Origin: Jacaranda mimosifolia
Lineage: Eukaryota > Streptophyta > Magnoliopsida > Lamiales > Bignoniaceae
Direction of reading: 5' to 3'
NCBI GenBank assembly: GCA_018894105.1
Contig: CM032131.1
Coordinates: 18,953,578-19,017,577, forward strand
Length of the DNA: 64,000 nt
Below are positions 22,216 to 34,892 of this stretch, piece after piece. The first letter of the stretch is position 1. The number at the start of each line of letters is the position of its first letter. The notes under the pieces are model-generated. The model made no database searches. It was not told the origin of the DNA and saw only the letters and a program-made list of their open reading frames with translations. The position numbers and the translations under genes are program-made.

Positions 22216-23249
22216 TGGGAATAAACCTATATTTTACCTTGACAAAGTTACCCTCCGAAATTTAACAGAAGAGTTTGATTTAAAGAAGTACTTCACTCTA
22301 TATATTTAGTATGACATTCCAACTTATTTTATTGCTATGTGAATCTTATTTAATTATATATTTTACTCGATATTGGCACTGAAAGTTTAAAACGAACTAT
22401 GGAATGAATATACCAATTCCATTGAGAAGAGTTGCTATTTGTGCAAGAAAATTACACCTAAGGATGTTGTATCAATTGGTGTACATGGAATGGATTTTTA
22501 GGGTGTTGGTATAGATTTTGGGTCAACTTCTCAAAATACACTACTTTTATTGGGAATGAACAAGATGGTAAGTCATATGTCATTGGAAAGCTATAGAAGT
22601 TTAGTTTCTAATGTAACAAATGGTTCTTAAAAAATATTTTTCTACATAAAGTTATGTTGAAATTACTAAGAACTGCTAGATTGATGCTCTACTGTGGCTA
22701 GTTTCGAGAATATCAAAGGAAAACTCAATTCCTAACCAATTTTAACGGTTACTTGATTTCTTGGTAAATGAGTCTTCTATGTTTTTTCTTAATATTTCAT
22801 ATTAAACTAATTACTTATTACATTTTTTAAATCATGATAAGGGGTTGTTCCAAGTCTTACCTATATAAGGCCACCTTTTGTAATTGTTTCCAACAAACTA
22901 TTTTGAAGAATACAGTTCTTATTTTAAACCTTTGGATTGTGTCTAAAAAGAGAAATCTTCTTATTCTTACTCTAAACCCTTAGATAAATTTTTAGAGTGG
23001 TTAGTGTTATTACATGCTTAAATAGTATCTTGTGGTTTCTTCTATTTTTCATATTTCTTCAGTGTGTCGAAATCACCTCATTTGGACGTGAACTCAAGAA
23101 TAGCCATTTTAGTAAGAGGTGTCCGCACAATGGCAAGACAGAGTCATCCATCTTGTCATCTAGGGTTCACTTTCTGATTGAGCACTTGATTGGAGAAGTT
23201 TTGCTGCTAACCTCAAGTTAGGAAGGAACTTTGAAGTGTGAATAATTAA
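22216..23249. other. Intergenic with weak LTR-like appearance
   Basis: 'ctatataagg' near 22861 and a 'tgttgtatcaattgg' string near 22468 give a vague copia-LTR look, but no PBS, partner LTR or coding region supports it. The 74-codon ORF at 22997-23221 has no known motif. Confidence 0.25.
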
Positions 23250-23519
23250 GAGGGTGTTTGGCTAAACTTATTTAAAACATCTTATAAGCTCCTACATATT
23301 ATAAGATATTTTTGGAGCTTATAAGATGTTAGATCTTATTTTTAAAATAAGTTGTTGAAGTGTTATGATAAAATAAGATTTTGAAGCTTATAAGATGTTA
23401 ATAATGGCAATATTGTAATTAAAATGATTAAAAATGAAGGAGCTTGTTAAGATCTTAAAAATAAGTTAGCATCTCCTTACTTTTTAAAAAAAAGCTTATC
23501 AGCTCACCCAAACACCCTC
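23250..23519. mobile_element. Tourist-like (PIF/Harbinger) MITE, 270 bp
   Basis: The ends GAGGGTGTTTGGC and ACCCAAACACCCTC are inverted repeats extending into 'cttataag' pairs. The flanking 3-bp target duplication TAA (23247-23249 and 23520-23522) is the hallmark of PIF/Harbinger elements. AT-rich and non-coding, with strong self-complementarity. Confidence 0.85.
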
Positions 23520-24050
23520 TAAATCCTTAAGCAATTCAAGTTTGGAAATGATTTATCATTGAGATTCTGGCTTCAACCGTTCAAGCAACTTGGCTTGTCA
23601 AAATAAGGATTCTTCCATCATTTAATTTGTATTGCAAATCGCATAAGCATCCGCTGTTCATGCCATCCATGGTATTATTGAAGGGGTTTTGTTGTTTGTT
23701 TAATATTTTGATTAAAATTTTTGAATCGCCTACTAGCCACAGATATCACAAAACTTTTGGTGATGACGTGGCATCCTCCCACCTACTGGTGTGAAACAAT
23801 GAGAAACATAAAAGTATGGGCAAGTACTTTCTAATCGCTAGTGAAATATTAGCAATTGCATCATGAATACTTGAAGATTATGAAGGGAACCCATGTGTAC
23901 TTGGTGAATGCCTTGCGCCAGCCCTGACAACTAATTCACTCCCAATAGTCCCACAAGAAACAACAGAGTTCTGGTGTTGGATACTACCTTCGCTCCAAAA
24001 GTCGTATTTGACTCATTTGACATACTCTCATTCAAATGAAAATTGGCCAA
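23520..24050. other. Intergenic region 3' of the MAPR4-like gene
   Basis: No credible gene or repeat found. Confidence 0.35.
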
Positions 24051-24270
24051 TAGAAGTTAGACGCAGTTGGTAAAAAGTGGGAACGAGTCTAACAAAGGTA
24101 GCATGTTCAACTCCCTCTACCAATGTGAGAGCTCCCTTGATGGAAGAATTGTTAGTACTCCTATAAGCATTTATAGGACCCAGGGACATCCCCTAATGCT
24201 GGTCGTGACCGACATCAAACCCACCTGAACTATTTGTAACCAAAAAAATAAAAAAAATAAAAAAATGGCA
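24051..24270 (+). mobile_element. tRNA-derived SINE candidate
   Basis: 'gacgcagttggtaaaaagtg' resembles a pol III A box. About 45 bp later, 'atgttcaactccctc' resembles a B box (GTTCAANYCC-like). The body ends at 'gaactatttgtaacc' in an A-rich tail, with no coding capacity. Candidate target duplication: 'ttggccaat' upstream against 'tggcaat' after the tail, imperfect. It lies about 260 bp downstream of the MAPR4-like stop codon. Box matches were judged by eye. Confidence 0.55.
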
Positions 24271-24527
24271 ATTTCGGTTGCCCTTCCTTGCAACTATACT
24301 AACTGTCTCAATATAACAGGGAAAGATTTTGTATGATATGATAGAGAGAGCAGAAAACTCTGTTTTACATAATAGAATAGTGTCGGAGATGTGCAATGTC
24401 AGATTACCAGTCTTCTCACCGGATGGATGACGATTGTGTTTTCTTTCTGTTGTGAAATACATTTAAGCAAGAAATCAAATCATCTGCAAAACCTTCAACA
24501 GAATAGAGAACTTCTACCCTACCATTT

Positions 24528-27500
24528 CTATAATCGGCATCTCTTGGCAAAGTAATCACATCCATCATAGACTTCCAAACCAGCTTGGCCTAGTTCATCT
24601 TCCTTGAAGCAAGCACAACGCTTGCTTATTTTCCCCGTCAAAGCTATTTCTAGAGGTCTCTGAACTAACCTTGGATAGCCTTCATCACACCATACCTGAA
24701 AGAAACTGTTCGAGCTGAGCTCTACTTCATAGTAAATGACAGAAAACAGAAATAAAAATTTTAAGAAATACTACCTATTATTTGCAGCTAGACTCTGCTC
24801 AAGTAACCAGACATTTAATTGAGTGCTATTCAATAATTCTAGATTCAGGTTTATTGGCAAAATATTAATAGAATAAACTGAACTATTTCACTAAAGAAAC
24901 TAACAACACTGCTTTGTTCATTACACAGCCTATAACTGGCCAAAACTACTGGACATATAGAAGAGGGAAGTCATACCTCCGAACCCTCTTCCTGACTCCA
25001 TTTCGAATTACAGCTGGCTACTTTAGCTTCTTCTTTCTTCTGTTTCTCAAGCAACTGGGCGCCTCTAGCTGCCTTTGCTTCAACTCCTTTCAAGTATTTT
25101 GTAGGATTTCCTTCACTATTATAGTAGCGACCTACTAATTTACCTACAAAACTGAAACATAAAAGTTTAGAAATATGTAAGAGAATTCAATTTTTGTCAT
25201 ATGATATACCAGATGAATTCGTTTCTGACTAAAGCAAGTGTTAAAGCCACATATTGCTTTAACCGAACAGGCAATTTAGAACACATAAGAGTTTAGGTAG
25301 TAGATGGACACTCGAGAAGTTAGGGTAAATGGCTTAATATTTTAAAAGAGAGATTGCTAAACAAATATTCTGTCCAAAGACAAACTTTTCCAGGAAGTGA
25401 TTATTACAAAGGTGGTTGTTTCAACAGGAATATAACTCTGTCGGGCTTCTTGCATGGATGGTTTCACCTTGTAAATCTTAAAGACTTATATCAAGTAACT
25501 GATGATTTAAAAATAACAATAAAGGCATTAATCACATACACGTATGTCCTGAAGTAGAAATCTCGCCATTCAACGATGCTTTTCACCTATGGTTATTAAT
25601 TACATAGACAAAACATTTTCAGTTATATGAAGAGGAACAAAAAACCCGGAAAAAAATTCAAGTTCAAGAAATATGATGCATAGACAACCCAAATGCAATA
25701 GATATGGAAGGATAGAGCAGTACAGTGATTAAAGAGCTTATGCATTCGTGAATATTCAAGTATTGGTGATGGTGGTTGAAGAATGAGCACAGAAAGAAAT
25801 GATGCATATTCCAGAAGTGGTGGATTGTCTGGTGGGATCACTAATTGCTATGAAAGGGTTTGGTATATTCTTAATGATCATATGTAGTCTCAGATTACAT
25901 TTTAAAGTAATGAGAATGATAGCAGGCACTGGTACAAAAGGTGTGCTTGAAGTGTAAGAGTTGGTCATATGTAATGCCTACATGGGAATTGAAACACCAG
26001 AAAATGAGCAAACAATAACAAATATGAGGAAATAAATTAAAATACCTCAGGGCTAGACAACCCTTGCAGGTTATCCGTAAGTCCCTCTCCTGCAAACATA
26101 CATCAAGGAGAGTTTACAACTCGGAAACCCAAATAGCTGATATGACACAGCAAGCTCAAAGCTTGTGCTATAGAATCTAGGACAGTTGCCAAAATGAACA
26201 AAAGTGATGTTCTGATTTCTGCTAAAGTATTACCAAGCCCCTCCAGCATCTCCGAAAGGGAGTCCTAGTGGACCAAGAACAAAATTATAAAATTAAACCA
26301 GGCTCATTTGAGATAACATAGGTAGTGAAATTTTCCTTATTCACATTGTTGTTGTTAGTATTATTACAAGTGCTATCGTAATTATTTGTACAACTCCCAC
26401 TACATGCCTATGACTATAGTTTCTACTATTGCTGCAGTTACTACTACTACTTCTGCTACCCCATAGTCGATGTGGATAATATGCAATAAACTATAGAAGG
26501 AATAATAGCCAGAAGACTTTTATTAACATGAAGATTTTCACAAGAACGGGCCCAACTCTTGTGCTACCCTCACCATTATAATCTTTCAGAAAAATTCTGT
26601 ACTAAAACTCAAAAGCAAGAACTCAAAAAGTGGCCAATTTTATAATGAAGCTAACTCATAGACTAATTTCAATAATTACGAACAACATACAGAGAGTCTG
26701 ACAAAGCAAGATTTGAGGGTGGACCATTTAGGAAGTAATTAGTTTGATCAGAGGATATGCCCAAGAAAGGCAAACTTCAGAAAATTTTGTGCAGAAAGAG
26801 GACTGCAGATTTGGACTGCAAGCTTAAGAACTGGAATGAGAGGTACCAGGAGATGCAAGTAAGGTTTCAGTTTCAATTGCACTGAATCAGAGAAAACATT
26901 ATGGTGAAGTAAGAAGCATTATGGAAAGAGAATCACTACAGTCTACAGTCAAACCGAGGCAAATCATCAATCTGTTATTCAATTTCTACCAAAAACCAGC
27001 GTATCTTTGACCACACTCAACTTATCCAACAAAGAAACCTACTAGACACCTGAACTCTATACTTGTACTCATCCCCATATGCCACAACTGTGACTGCAGT
27101 CCATCAAATGAAAAAATTACTAAAGTGGCTTAGCCGTTCACAAATCAAAATAAAGATTAAAATCTGATAGCTGGAATCTGATATATACTCCCCAGACATG
27201 ATTCAACTACCATCATTTTTAGGACCCAAAAGATTTCTTAGATTTTCCCTATGCATATAATGATCATTTTATTAGAATCATAATTAGCGAAATTGAAATG
27301 CTTGAGATCATTTCATATGTGTTGCTAATATTTGGTATGTATTGAGGAAAAGAATATGGATTGAGAGGATTTGACACTTACGCATTCATACAACTAGATT
27401 TTTTGGGGAAGGGAAAGAACAAGGAGAAGAATGAAACGGGTCAAAGACTATTGCTTTTGTACAGGTCCTCACTTCCCTTCTTTTCCTTTCTTATTGGACA

Positions 27501-30500
27501 TAAACAAGCCCATATGTTACTTCTCTAGGTAATTTTTCTTCTATAACTTTCTTAAGTATTTGTTCTCTTCCGTTTGTATACATTACATCCTATCTGACAC
27601 AAATGCATATTGCTTAGGCTACCAATAAACTTAAGTTATCTAAATTAATCTTGTCTTATACGGAATTACACATTTTTGTACACGGAGAGAACGAGAAGAA
27701 GTCTGTCAGAAACATGAATAAAATTCTACTCCTTACATCCGAATATAAGGGAGAAGAAGAAAACAAGATAAGGAGAGTTAAAAGTGACAATTAAAGTTAA
27801 ATACCTGTAAAATTTCCGGAGACAAATGCACGGGAGGCATCCCTAAGAAAGTCACCAACCATAGATCAATATGCAAAAAAGGAGTAAGTAATTTCATTTC
27901 TTAAACAAATTTCAGCTACATAATTGATTATTAGCATGAATCAACATCCATAAAATATTGATTAGCAAATTATTTCAAATTTTCTACATACTTTAAAGGA
28001 AAAGCTAGCAGTTGGCTAGTAGTACCCATACGAAAATTTCTAAAACCATATGCAGGTGGTTAAATGAGATCAAGGAACATCCGAACATGTTGATAGATAT
28101 CGAACTCATGAGCATAGGAATTGGAGGCACAAACAAACACAAAAGCAATTATTTGGTAAAACCTCTCTTTTAGCTATTTTTGACTCCTACATCATGTTTG
28201 CTAGGGTAATGCCCTCCAAGCCAACTTGTTTTGTCAAAGCACTCTTATTTAGTCAATATATATATATATATATATATATGTTTTATCTACCATCATCATA
28301 TGTATTCCATTTATTTACATTTGGTTGAAATTCCTAGATCATATATAGCTATTAGATTAGATTATACACAGGGATAACAATCATAAAACATGCCTTTATG
28401 GTTTTTATCTAAAATATTTTCAAGTCAATAAAATCTGCCAGGAAGGGGCACTGACTTGACTTGGATAGACTTGCACGAGTGGTGCAAGCTTAAATGTAGG
28501 ATGTTCATCTTATCACACCATTTTTATATCCTACAGATTTCATGTATTTTCAGCACATACTATCCAGACTGGTCAGTTATCTCTGAACTTAAAAAAGATG
28601 TTGGACAATTGGCTTATCCAAAAGCAATTATCAAAAGCATTAATACTTCAGAACAATGGGAAGATGACCTTATAGATCTCTTCATGGATCTTATTTTTAG
28701 ACTTTTAATTACTTTGATCATACCAAAGCTGGGGATGGTTCCTTCTACTACGATTATAGGCTTTTACTACAATAATAGGTAGCACAAATCTAGCTGGTGG
28801 ATTCAATTCTACTATCTTAAGGAATTTCCATAGTGGTTTATGATTGGTTTTTTAATTGGGGATTACTTTGCCCATAAAAAGGGATATATGAAGATTTTGC
28901 TAGTCTAATTCCTCAATGGAAAACTACATAGATATTTTTGCAATCCTTTACTAAGCTCCATGGATTGTCTGGCCGGATATTGTCATTTCTGGAAGGCCAT
29001 TGGCAAAACTAAGAGAAATAGTTTCTAGTACACCTCATCTTGGTAGATGTGTTCTTTTTGAATGTGGAATCTTAAGGACTATTTCATAGTAAGATGATTA
29101 ACTAATAGTAAACACCTAAAATTAAAATAGAATCCCCTTTGCCATATTACTGAAATACTTCAAGAACTCTTGAACAGCTATTCAAGGAAGGACTTAATGA
29201 AGCAGCTTAAAGCTATGCTAGCTAATTTATTTGTTGATGAAACAATGGGAACTGAAGACTTGGACAGACTCTATCATGCAAGATGCAGAGGATCCCTTCA
29301 CATGGTTGGCTGTAATTAATAAAGCATGATAAGAGACAACAACTTTATTCAAAAGAAACCTCAGAATTCATAAACAGCAGCACTTAGTTCAACAACTTTG
29401 TCATTTTTTATGATGTAAGCAATTATCAGCTCAATTTATTTGGATAAATAGACAAAGGCATAGGAGAAAGGGCAAACTTGAGACGAAAATCAGAAGAAGC
29501 CTCTTTTCCTCGTGTTGAATATGGTTCTTTCTTTCCCAAAAGGTACTATGAATATCAGCACAAAAGTAGTGTGCTCAATTTCTTGCTGAACATTTTAATC
29601 TTGGACTTTGAAGTCTTCTCTTCAGTTTATTGTACTCACTTTCTTGAGAAAGAGAAATATATATATATATATATATATATAAACAGCTTCTGTTCTTTTA
29701 TATTCTATTGAATTATATGGATTTCGTAATAATGAGGTTTAGAGATGAATGAGAATTCAAATTACTGTTCTCCAATAATTCATTCTTCATCTCCCTTTTA
29801 TAGGAGAACATATGAAGAATTGAATTTCCAAGAATAACATCATTAGAAAAGTTTTATGCCATTAGAAATGGCATTTCAAGACTTACAAAAGATAATTGAA
29901 CCTTGAAGCTTATAGTTAAGAAGAATAAACTTTCATCCCTTTTCCGCATTAAGGATAACAATTGTTTTTGAGAAAAATCTTGAGGGATTTAACACTTCAT
30001 TAACGGAGTTAAGATATAGACCAAAACCCACCATTGTTATAGCATAAAAGAATAATCCTTTTCTACCAGAATGATGATTTTTGCATATCACTTATGCGGG
30101 AGAACTCTATCAACCTATTCAAATAAGTATATGAATTTATTTCATCTATTTTTATAAACTTGTTCCACATTTATAAAGTCCATTATCTTTTTCTTTTCTT
30201 CTTCAAAATATTCTTTCCTAATAATTTACTGAGCTCAAGAACAAAAACTCGTCTTTTAAGTTCTTGTAGCTCTTTTCAAAAGTTTCGCCTTCATGGTTTA
30301 ATTTTTGAATTGGAGAATTATTTCTTGTTTCAGACGTGCTCTTTTAAAAGTTTCTTTCAAGGCTATAAGCCTTAGATCTTCAAATCTGTGTTTTGCAATA
30401 TCAGTCGACTTATACTTCTGAACTCCAGATATTTTTTATGAGTGTTCCACTAATCATCAAGAGAAGAAATTTTAACAATAATATATAAGATGAAATTTTC

Positions 30501-33500
30501 ATCTTTGGTAAAATCCTTTGGCCTGGGCTTGTTATATTGGCATCAAAAACACAATGGTTTAAAGATCAAAAAGATTCTACATTTCCACTATCAAGCTTCA
30601 TTTCTGTGGTTGAGAACTGAGATCTTTACTTCCTCTTTTTCGGAATTGTGAGTCTGAAAGAAAGATGTGCCTCAAGGACCTTATAAGGCTTTCATCAACA
30701 AAGGGTTCTTCATTCCTTTTTTTTTTCAGCAGACATATTCATAATTCCTGGTCCATGGCATCTATAATGCTCTATTGTTCTTTTTTCATTTTCAGGTTTT
30801 GTCTTTCCCTCTTTAGGAGGAGAGCTTCCTTTTGGCCTGAGCTTATTGCCTCTTAGATAGGTCTACTAAATTATATTTCTTTTTCTTATGATTTTTTATG
30901 TTTTCTAGATGTATAAGATCTTTTTTGTTTTGAGGGAAAGGCACTGGTGGATAACCAATTTGTTCATAAACCTCTTTTGCAAGCGACTTTTTGTTCTGAA
31001 TCTGTTCATGAAGCTCCATTTTGTTACATAAAGTGATACCTCCAATTGTTACTTCAGTTGCAAGATCACCATAAATATTTAATGGATAGGTGTAACCCCT
31101 TCATATTTTTGCTTCAATCTATTATGGATTGTTTTTTGTGAAGAAGTGAGGTAGTTCAAATAAAAGCTTTTCTTGCCAAAAGTCATGTTTATCTTCTCTA
31201 GTTAAAGTGTTAGAGAGGAAGACATTACAATACCATGAGATAGATTTTGGCTATGTAAGCTAATAAATTGCTCATGTTCTTTAACTAGCTGCAAAATTAT
31301 ACTACCAACAGAATAAATAAGTGTATTAACATGAGTATCAAATGAGTACCTGTCATAGTAACAATTTTAGCTGTTTCTTCCAATAGATACATTAGTTTGC
31401 TCTCAATATTTTCATACAATTAAAAAGAAAAAAAATAAAAGAATAGCAAAACTTAGGTAGTGTCCCTCATGTAAGGTTTAGTGCAATGATTGAGCCTAAG
31501 ACATTTCTTAACAAGCAACAGATAAGCAGTTAAAAGCACAAAGATCAATGTTCAACTTGTCCAGACAAATAACAAAGCCCCATGTTCAACTTGTCCAGAC
31601 AAATAACAAAGCCCCAGGAACAAGCATATGAATCTCACATCAAATCCACATGTTACTTTGTTAAATGATTGCTCACAACACAATAGTTAGCATTTTTGGC
31701 TGATCCTAACAACCAGCCTAGCTAAGACTATTGCCGAGCAAAATTATGCAAGTTAAATGCATAGCATGAGTCGCGAATATAATACTTGGGAACATAGTTA
31801 TTAAAGGCGTAAGGCGAGGGGCGGGCGAGAGGTACTTTTTTAAGGCGAGGGGCGGGCGACCAAAAGGCGAACGAGGCGACAATTAAGAAAAAAGTTAAAA
31901 TATATATATATAATACAACAAATTAAATTAAGTTAAATATATTAAGTATTAATAGATTAGCATATTAACATATTAAATACTTTTAGTATTAAAACAGAAA
32001 ATTCGTTAAAATATATTAAGATTTAGTTGAAGTATTAATGTATTAAACAAATTGAAAAAGAAAGATTCAAAAAAATCAAAAGTGTTGTCTATATGAGATA
32101 AGAACACTAATTTTAAAAAAAATAAAATAAAATAAGAAATGAAAAGAGAATAGAGAAAAAAAGGGAAGAGAGAGTAATTTTAAAAGTAAAAGTGTTGTCT
32201 ATATGAGATAAGAACACTAATTTTAAAAAAAATAAAATAAAATAAGAAATGAAAAGAGAATAGAGAAAAAAAGGGAAGAGAGAGTAATTTTAAAAGTAAA
32301 AGTGTTGCCTATATGAGATAAGAACACTAATTTTAAAAAAAATAAAATAAAATAAGAAATGAAAAGAGAATAGAGAAAAAAAGGGAAGAGAGAGTAAATG
32401 GAAGAGAGAAGACAACTTGGAGTCGAGGTTGCTGGAATCAAGGTGCTGGAAAGAATGCCTTGGTTGTAGGAAAAAGTTTGGATGCTTCTTAATTATGAGT
32501 TATTTATTACAAAAAGACAATGTCTCTTATAGGAGGCTCATTTATTATTATTATTTTTAAATTGAACTAAAGGCGATTAAGGCGTCCAAGGCGACTGAGG
32601 CGACCAAAGTGACAAAGGCGGTCGCCTCATCTCGCCTTATGGTGCTTGCCTGGCCTGGGGAGAAAGAGGCGACATGGTGTCGCCTCACCTCGCCTCTCGC
32701 CTGAGGCGAGGGAGGCGATGGCCTTTGATAACTATGCTTGGGAATCACAAGTAATGCCATGCTTGTCCCTTCCAAAGGACCTGATGATTGTCTGCAGGCT
32801 CTGTGCATCGGTACTATTACCAAGATCCATTCATATCAACTATAATGAGTTTTCTAGCAGAAATATAATAAGAATTTCAAATACATAATTTATTTGCAAG
32901 TTAACGGAAATGCCCACAGCCCTGGCCCGCCCCTCCCCCACCCAGAAACTAAACATGGATACGTATGATAGCCATCAAGGTAGCAATCAACTTACACATA
33001 AAGAAGTATAAAAGTGGAACAAAGAAAGAACCTATGTAACAGACCTTCCGGAAAAATGGTTGTAGCCTCCTCCGGCACCATAATGACTTTTGCCTTTACT
33101 TACATCAAACACTGACCTGAGTTAGAGGAGGGTGGGGAGGAGAACAACAAAAGCAGAAAGATTAAAAGACTAGCAAAAGAGACAGAGAAGTTGGGAAAAA
33201 ACACCCATAAAAATTGGTCCAGTTAATAAGCATTCATCAAAATAAGTAGCAAAAAAGCAGTACCCCAGGATTCCAAGAAGAATAGGCATCCCGGGATCAG
33301 TTCCATTATAAAGAGCTAGTTCCTTCGCAGTGAATAGTCTCTGAAAAACAACAAAAAGATTACGTATGGATCAGTAATAATTTTTAATTTATAGTAATAA
33401 TAAGAAAATATGAAGAGAAATGAAAAGCATACCGGCGAAGGAGGACTGATTGGAGATTTGAGAGGGAAAAATTTGTAAAGGGAGAAAGAGAGGAAAGCTA

Positions 33501-33558
33501 GGCAAATTGGGATCCCTAGAAAAGGGGACCAACGCATCTTATTTTCCAGCTCGGCCAC
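24528..33558 (-). CDS. Cytochrome b5-like heme/steroid-binding membrane protein (neudesin/neuferricin type, MAPR4-like)
   Basis: Eight exons, minus strand: 33433-33558, 33264-33340, 33045-33116, 27805-27842, 26046-26089, 25540-25586, 24977-25151, 24528-24695. All junctions are GT-AG and phases agree, giving 747 bp, 248 residues. A signal anchor lies at about residues 12-31 (CLAFLSFSLY). The cytochrome b5-like domain spans about 43-145: 'RLFTAKELALYNGTD', 'PILLGILGSVFDVSKGKSHY', 'GAGGGYNHFSGRDASRAFVS', 'WRDFYFRTYVFVGKLVGRYY'. A Lys/Glu-rich segment and a Cys-containing C-terminus follow ('VWCDEGYPRLVQRP', 'SKRCACF', 'GCDYFAKRCRL'). The family binds heme or sterol-like ligands at endomembranes; this protein's substrate is unknown. 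Intron 3 is about 5.2 kb and carries transposons. The start at 33558 is the first in-frame ATG; the ATG seven codons later is an alternative. Confidence 0.9.
28252..28280. repeat. (TA)n microsatellite in intron 3
   Basis: Uninterrupted 'ta' run within the long intron. A second 'at' run lies at 29658-29682. Confidence 0.9.
28450..29660 (+). other. Degenerate coding remnants inside intron 3, origin unassigned
   Basis: Sense-strand pieces with protein-like composition, broken by stops and frame changes. The 108-codon frame 28456-28782 contains 'QLAYPKAIIKS' and 'WEDDLIDLFMDLIF'. Near 28830-28925 come 'VVYDWFFNWG' and 'SLIPQWK'. Near 28965 is 'PWIVWPDIVISGRPLAKL'. At 29478-29570 is 'FPRVEYGSFFPKRYYEYQ'. 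The texture suggests an old retroelement or pararetroelement polyprotein, but no RT, protease or zinc-finger motif is visible. The orientation is opposite to the host gene, so it is not a host exon. Confidence 0.35.
31548..31615. repeat. 34-bp tandem duplication in intron 3
   Basis: Two adjacent copies starting 'atgttcaacttgtccagac' at 31548 and 31582, essentially identical. A recent local duplication. Confidence 0.9.
31793..32736. mobile_element. hAT-type non-autonomous element rich in AGGCG, in intron 3
   Basis: Ends CATAGTTATTAAAGGCG and GGCCTTTGATAACTATG are inverted repeats. A perfect 8-bp target duplication CTTGGGAA flanks it (31785-31792, 32737-32744), as for hAT transposons. Subterminal regions carry dense 'aggcga/tcgcct' repeats: AGGCG orientation on the left, mixed on the right, which could fold into hairpins. 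The AT-rich middle holds a 110-bp tandem repeat. 944 bp, no transposase. Confidence 0.9.
32081..32397. repeat. 110-bp tandem repeat inside the hAT element (about 2.9 copies)
   Basis: Units begin 'agtgttg(t/c)ctatatgag' at 32081, 32191 and 32301, an exact 110-bp period. Apart from one t/c change near 32308 I see almost no difference between units, so the expansion looks much younger than the element. Confidence 0.95.
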
Positions 33559-33713
33559 GGTCTTGTTGATCGATCAGCTAGGTAGACTGGAAGAGGAAAT
33601 TTTGGTGCGTCGGGAACTTGGGAGCACGCAAAGAAGACGTTAAGCCCTTGACGCTAACGGAATGGAAGGTACGCTTAGGTTGGAACGGTCGGGTCAGGAC
33701 GGTCGGGTGAGGA
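33559..33713. promoter_or_regulatory. 5' flank of the MAPR4-like gene
   Basis: Only about 155 bp separate the start codon from the next transposon (33714). Contains repeated 'ggtcggg(t)' phrases at 33687-33708. No clear TATA box, so much of the native promoter may lie within or beyond the inserted element. Confidence 0.3.
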
Positions 33714-34892
33714 TAGAGGTGACAATTTTTAACACGACACAATAACTTGATACAAGTTTGATACGAAAAAATTGGATTTGGATTGACTTATTTTGGGTTT
33801 GGATTTAATAAGTTTAACTCGAATAAAATTCGAAGAAAATGGGTTGGGTTGAACTTCAGATTACATGAACAACCCGAAATTTGATTATGGGTCACACGAC
33901 AACCCAAACTCACATAAACCAACTCAACTTAATTCGAATTAAATAAATAAAATTTAAATTTTGGGGGAGTAAAAATATAAAATAACAAAATAAAGCTTGA
34001 AAATTTGAACTTTAGCAGTGTCAAAATTACTACTTTGACATTTTTCGGTCTTATTTATTTCACAACCATATAGGATGGATTATTATAATTTTAAATCACT
34101 TACAATAGTTATTTTTGTATGCAAATGGACATGAAAATTTTATCGCAAAGAGTTGATTTAATTATTGAATTGTCCTAAAAGTTTTTATTAGGTCTTATAC
34201 AATGCAAGATTTTGTATATATAAATAGATAAGAATTTTTCTGTTGAAAGGTTATAAAAAATCCAAAAGACTTAAGCAAGTTTTTATAATAAATTATTTGT
34301 GTGATTAAAATATTTGTTTACTTATTTGTTTGATGATATATTTTTATTGATTTATGTATTGCTTAATTGAACCAATATAAAGTTAAAAAATAATGACATT
34401 AATTTTAAAAAGTTAAAAGAGACAATTTAATCAACACAAAAGATCCAAAAATTAAAGAGTGAGTGAGTAAAATTTGAAAAAGTATGATATTTTTAAAAAT
34501 AAGACACTTTGTAATTTCAATATTTTTATGATGCCAATAGATACTAGAAAATGAAAGGAACAAAAGTTCTAAAAATTAATACATTATGTGATTCAATTAA
34601 AATTATTTGAGTGCATATGTGAAGTTATAATGAGAACTCCTTACTCCTATTAATTAAAAATAGATAAAATTAAAAAATAAGAATACGAAAAAAATTTCTA
34701 AAAATTAAAATAAATATTCAAAATAATTATTTTCAAAATCAGGTCAATCCGAACTTGACATGATACGAATCAGGTTGGGTTATGGTTGAACACTTTTAGG
34801 TTGTCATTAGGTTAGATTGGGTTCGAGTTGAGAAAGTTAATGTTATACCCCTACTTCAACCCAATTCGAACCCATCCCAATTGTCACCCCTA
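33714..34892. mobile_element. hAT-like MITE, about 1.2 kb, directly upstream of the MAPR4-like gene
   Basis: TAGAGGTGACAATT at the left pairs with AATTGTCACCCCTA at the right. Flanking octamers GGTGAGGA (33706-33713) and GGTCAGGG (34893-34900) match at six of eight positions, a decayed 8-bp target duplication. Subterminal 'ttgggttggg/aacccaac' phrases on both sides; AT-rich non-coding middle. Confidence 0.75.

Noticed and set aside
22468..23016. Possible copia solo LTR
   Set aside because: A TGTTGTATCA-like start and TATA-like string only; no matching end, target duplication or PBS.
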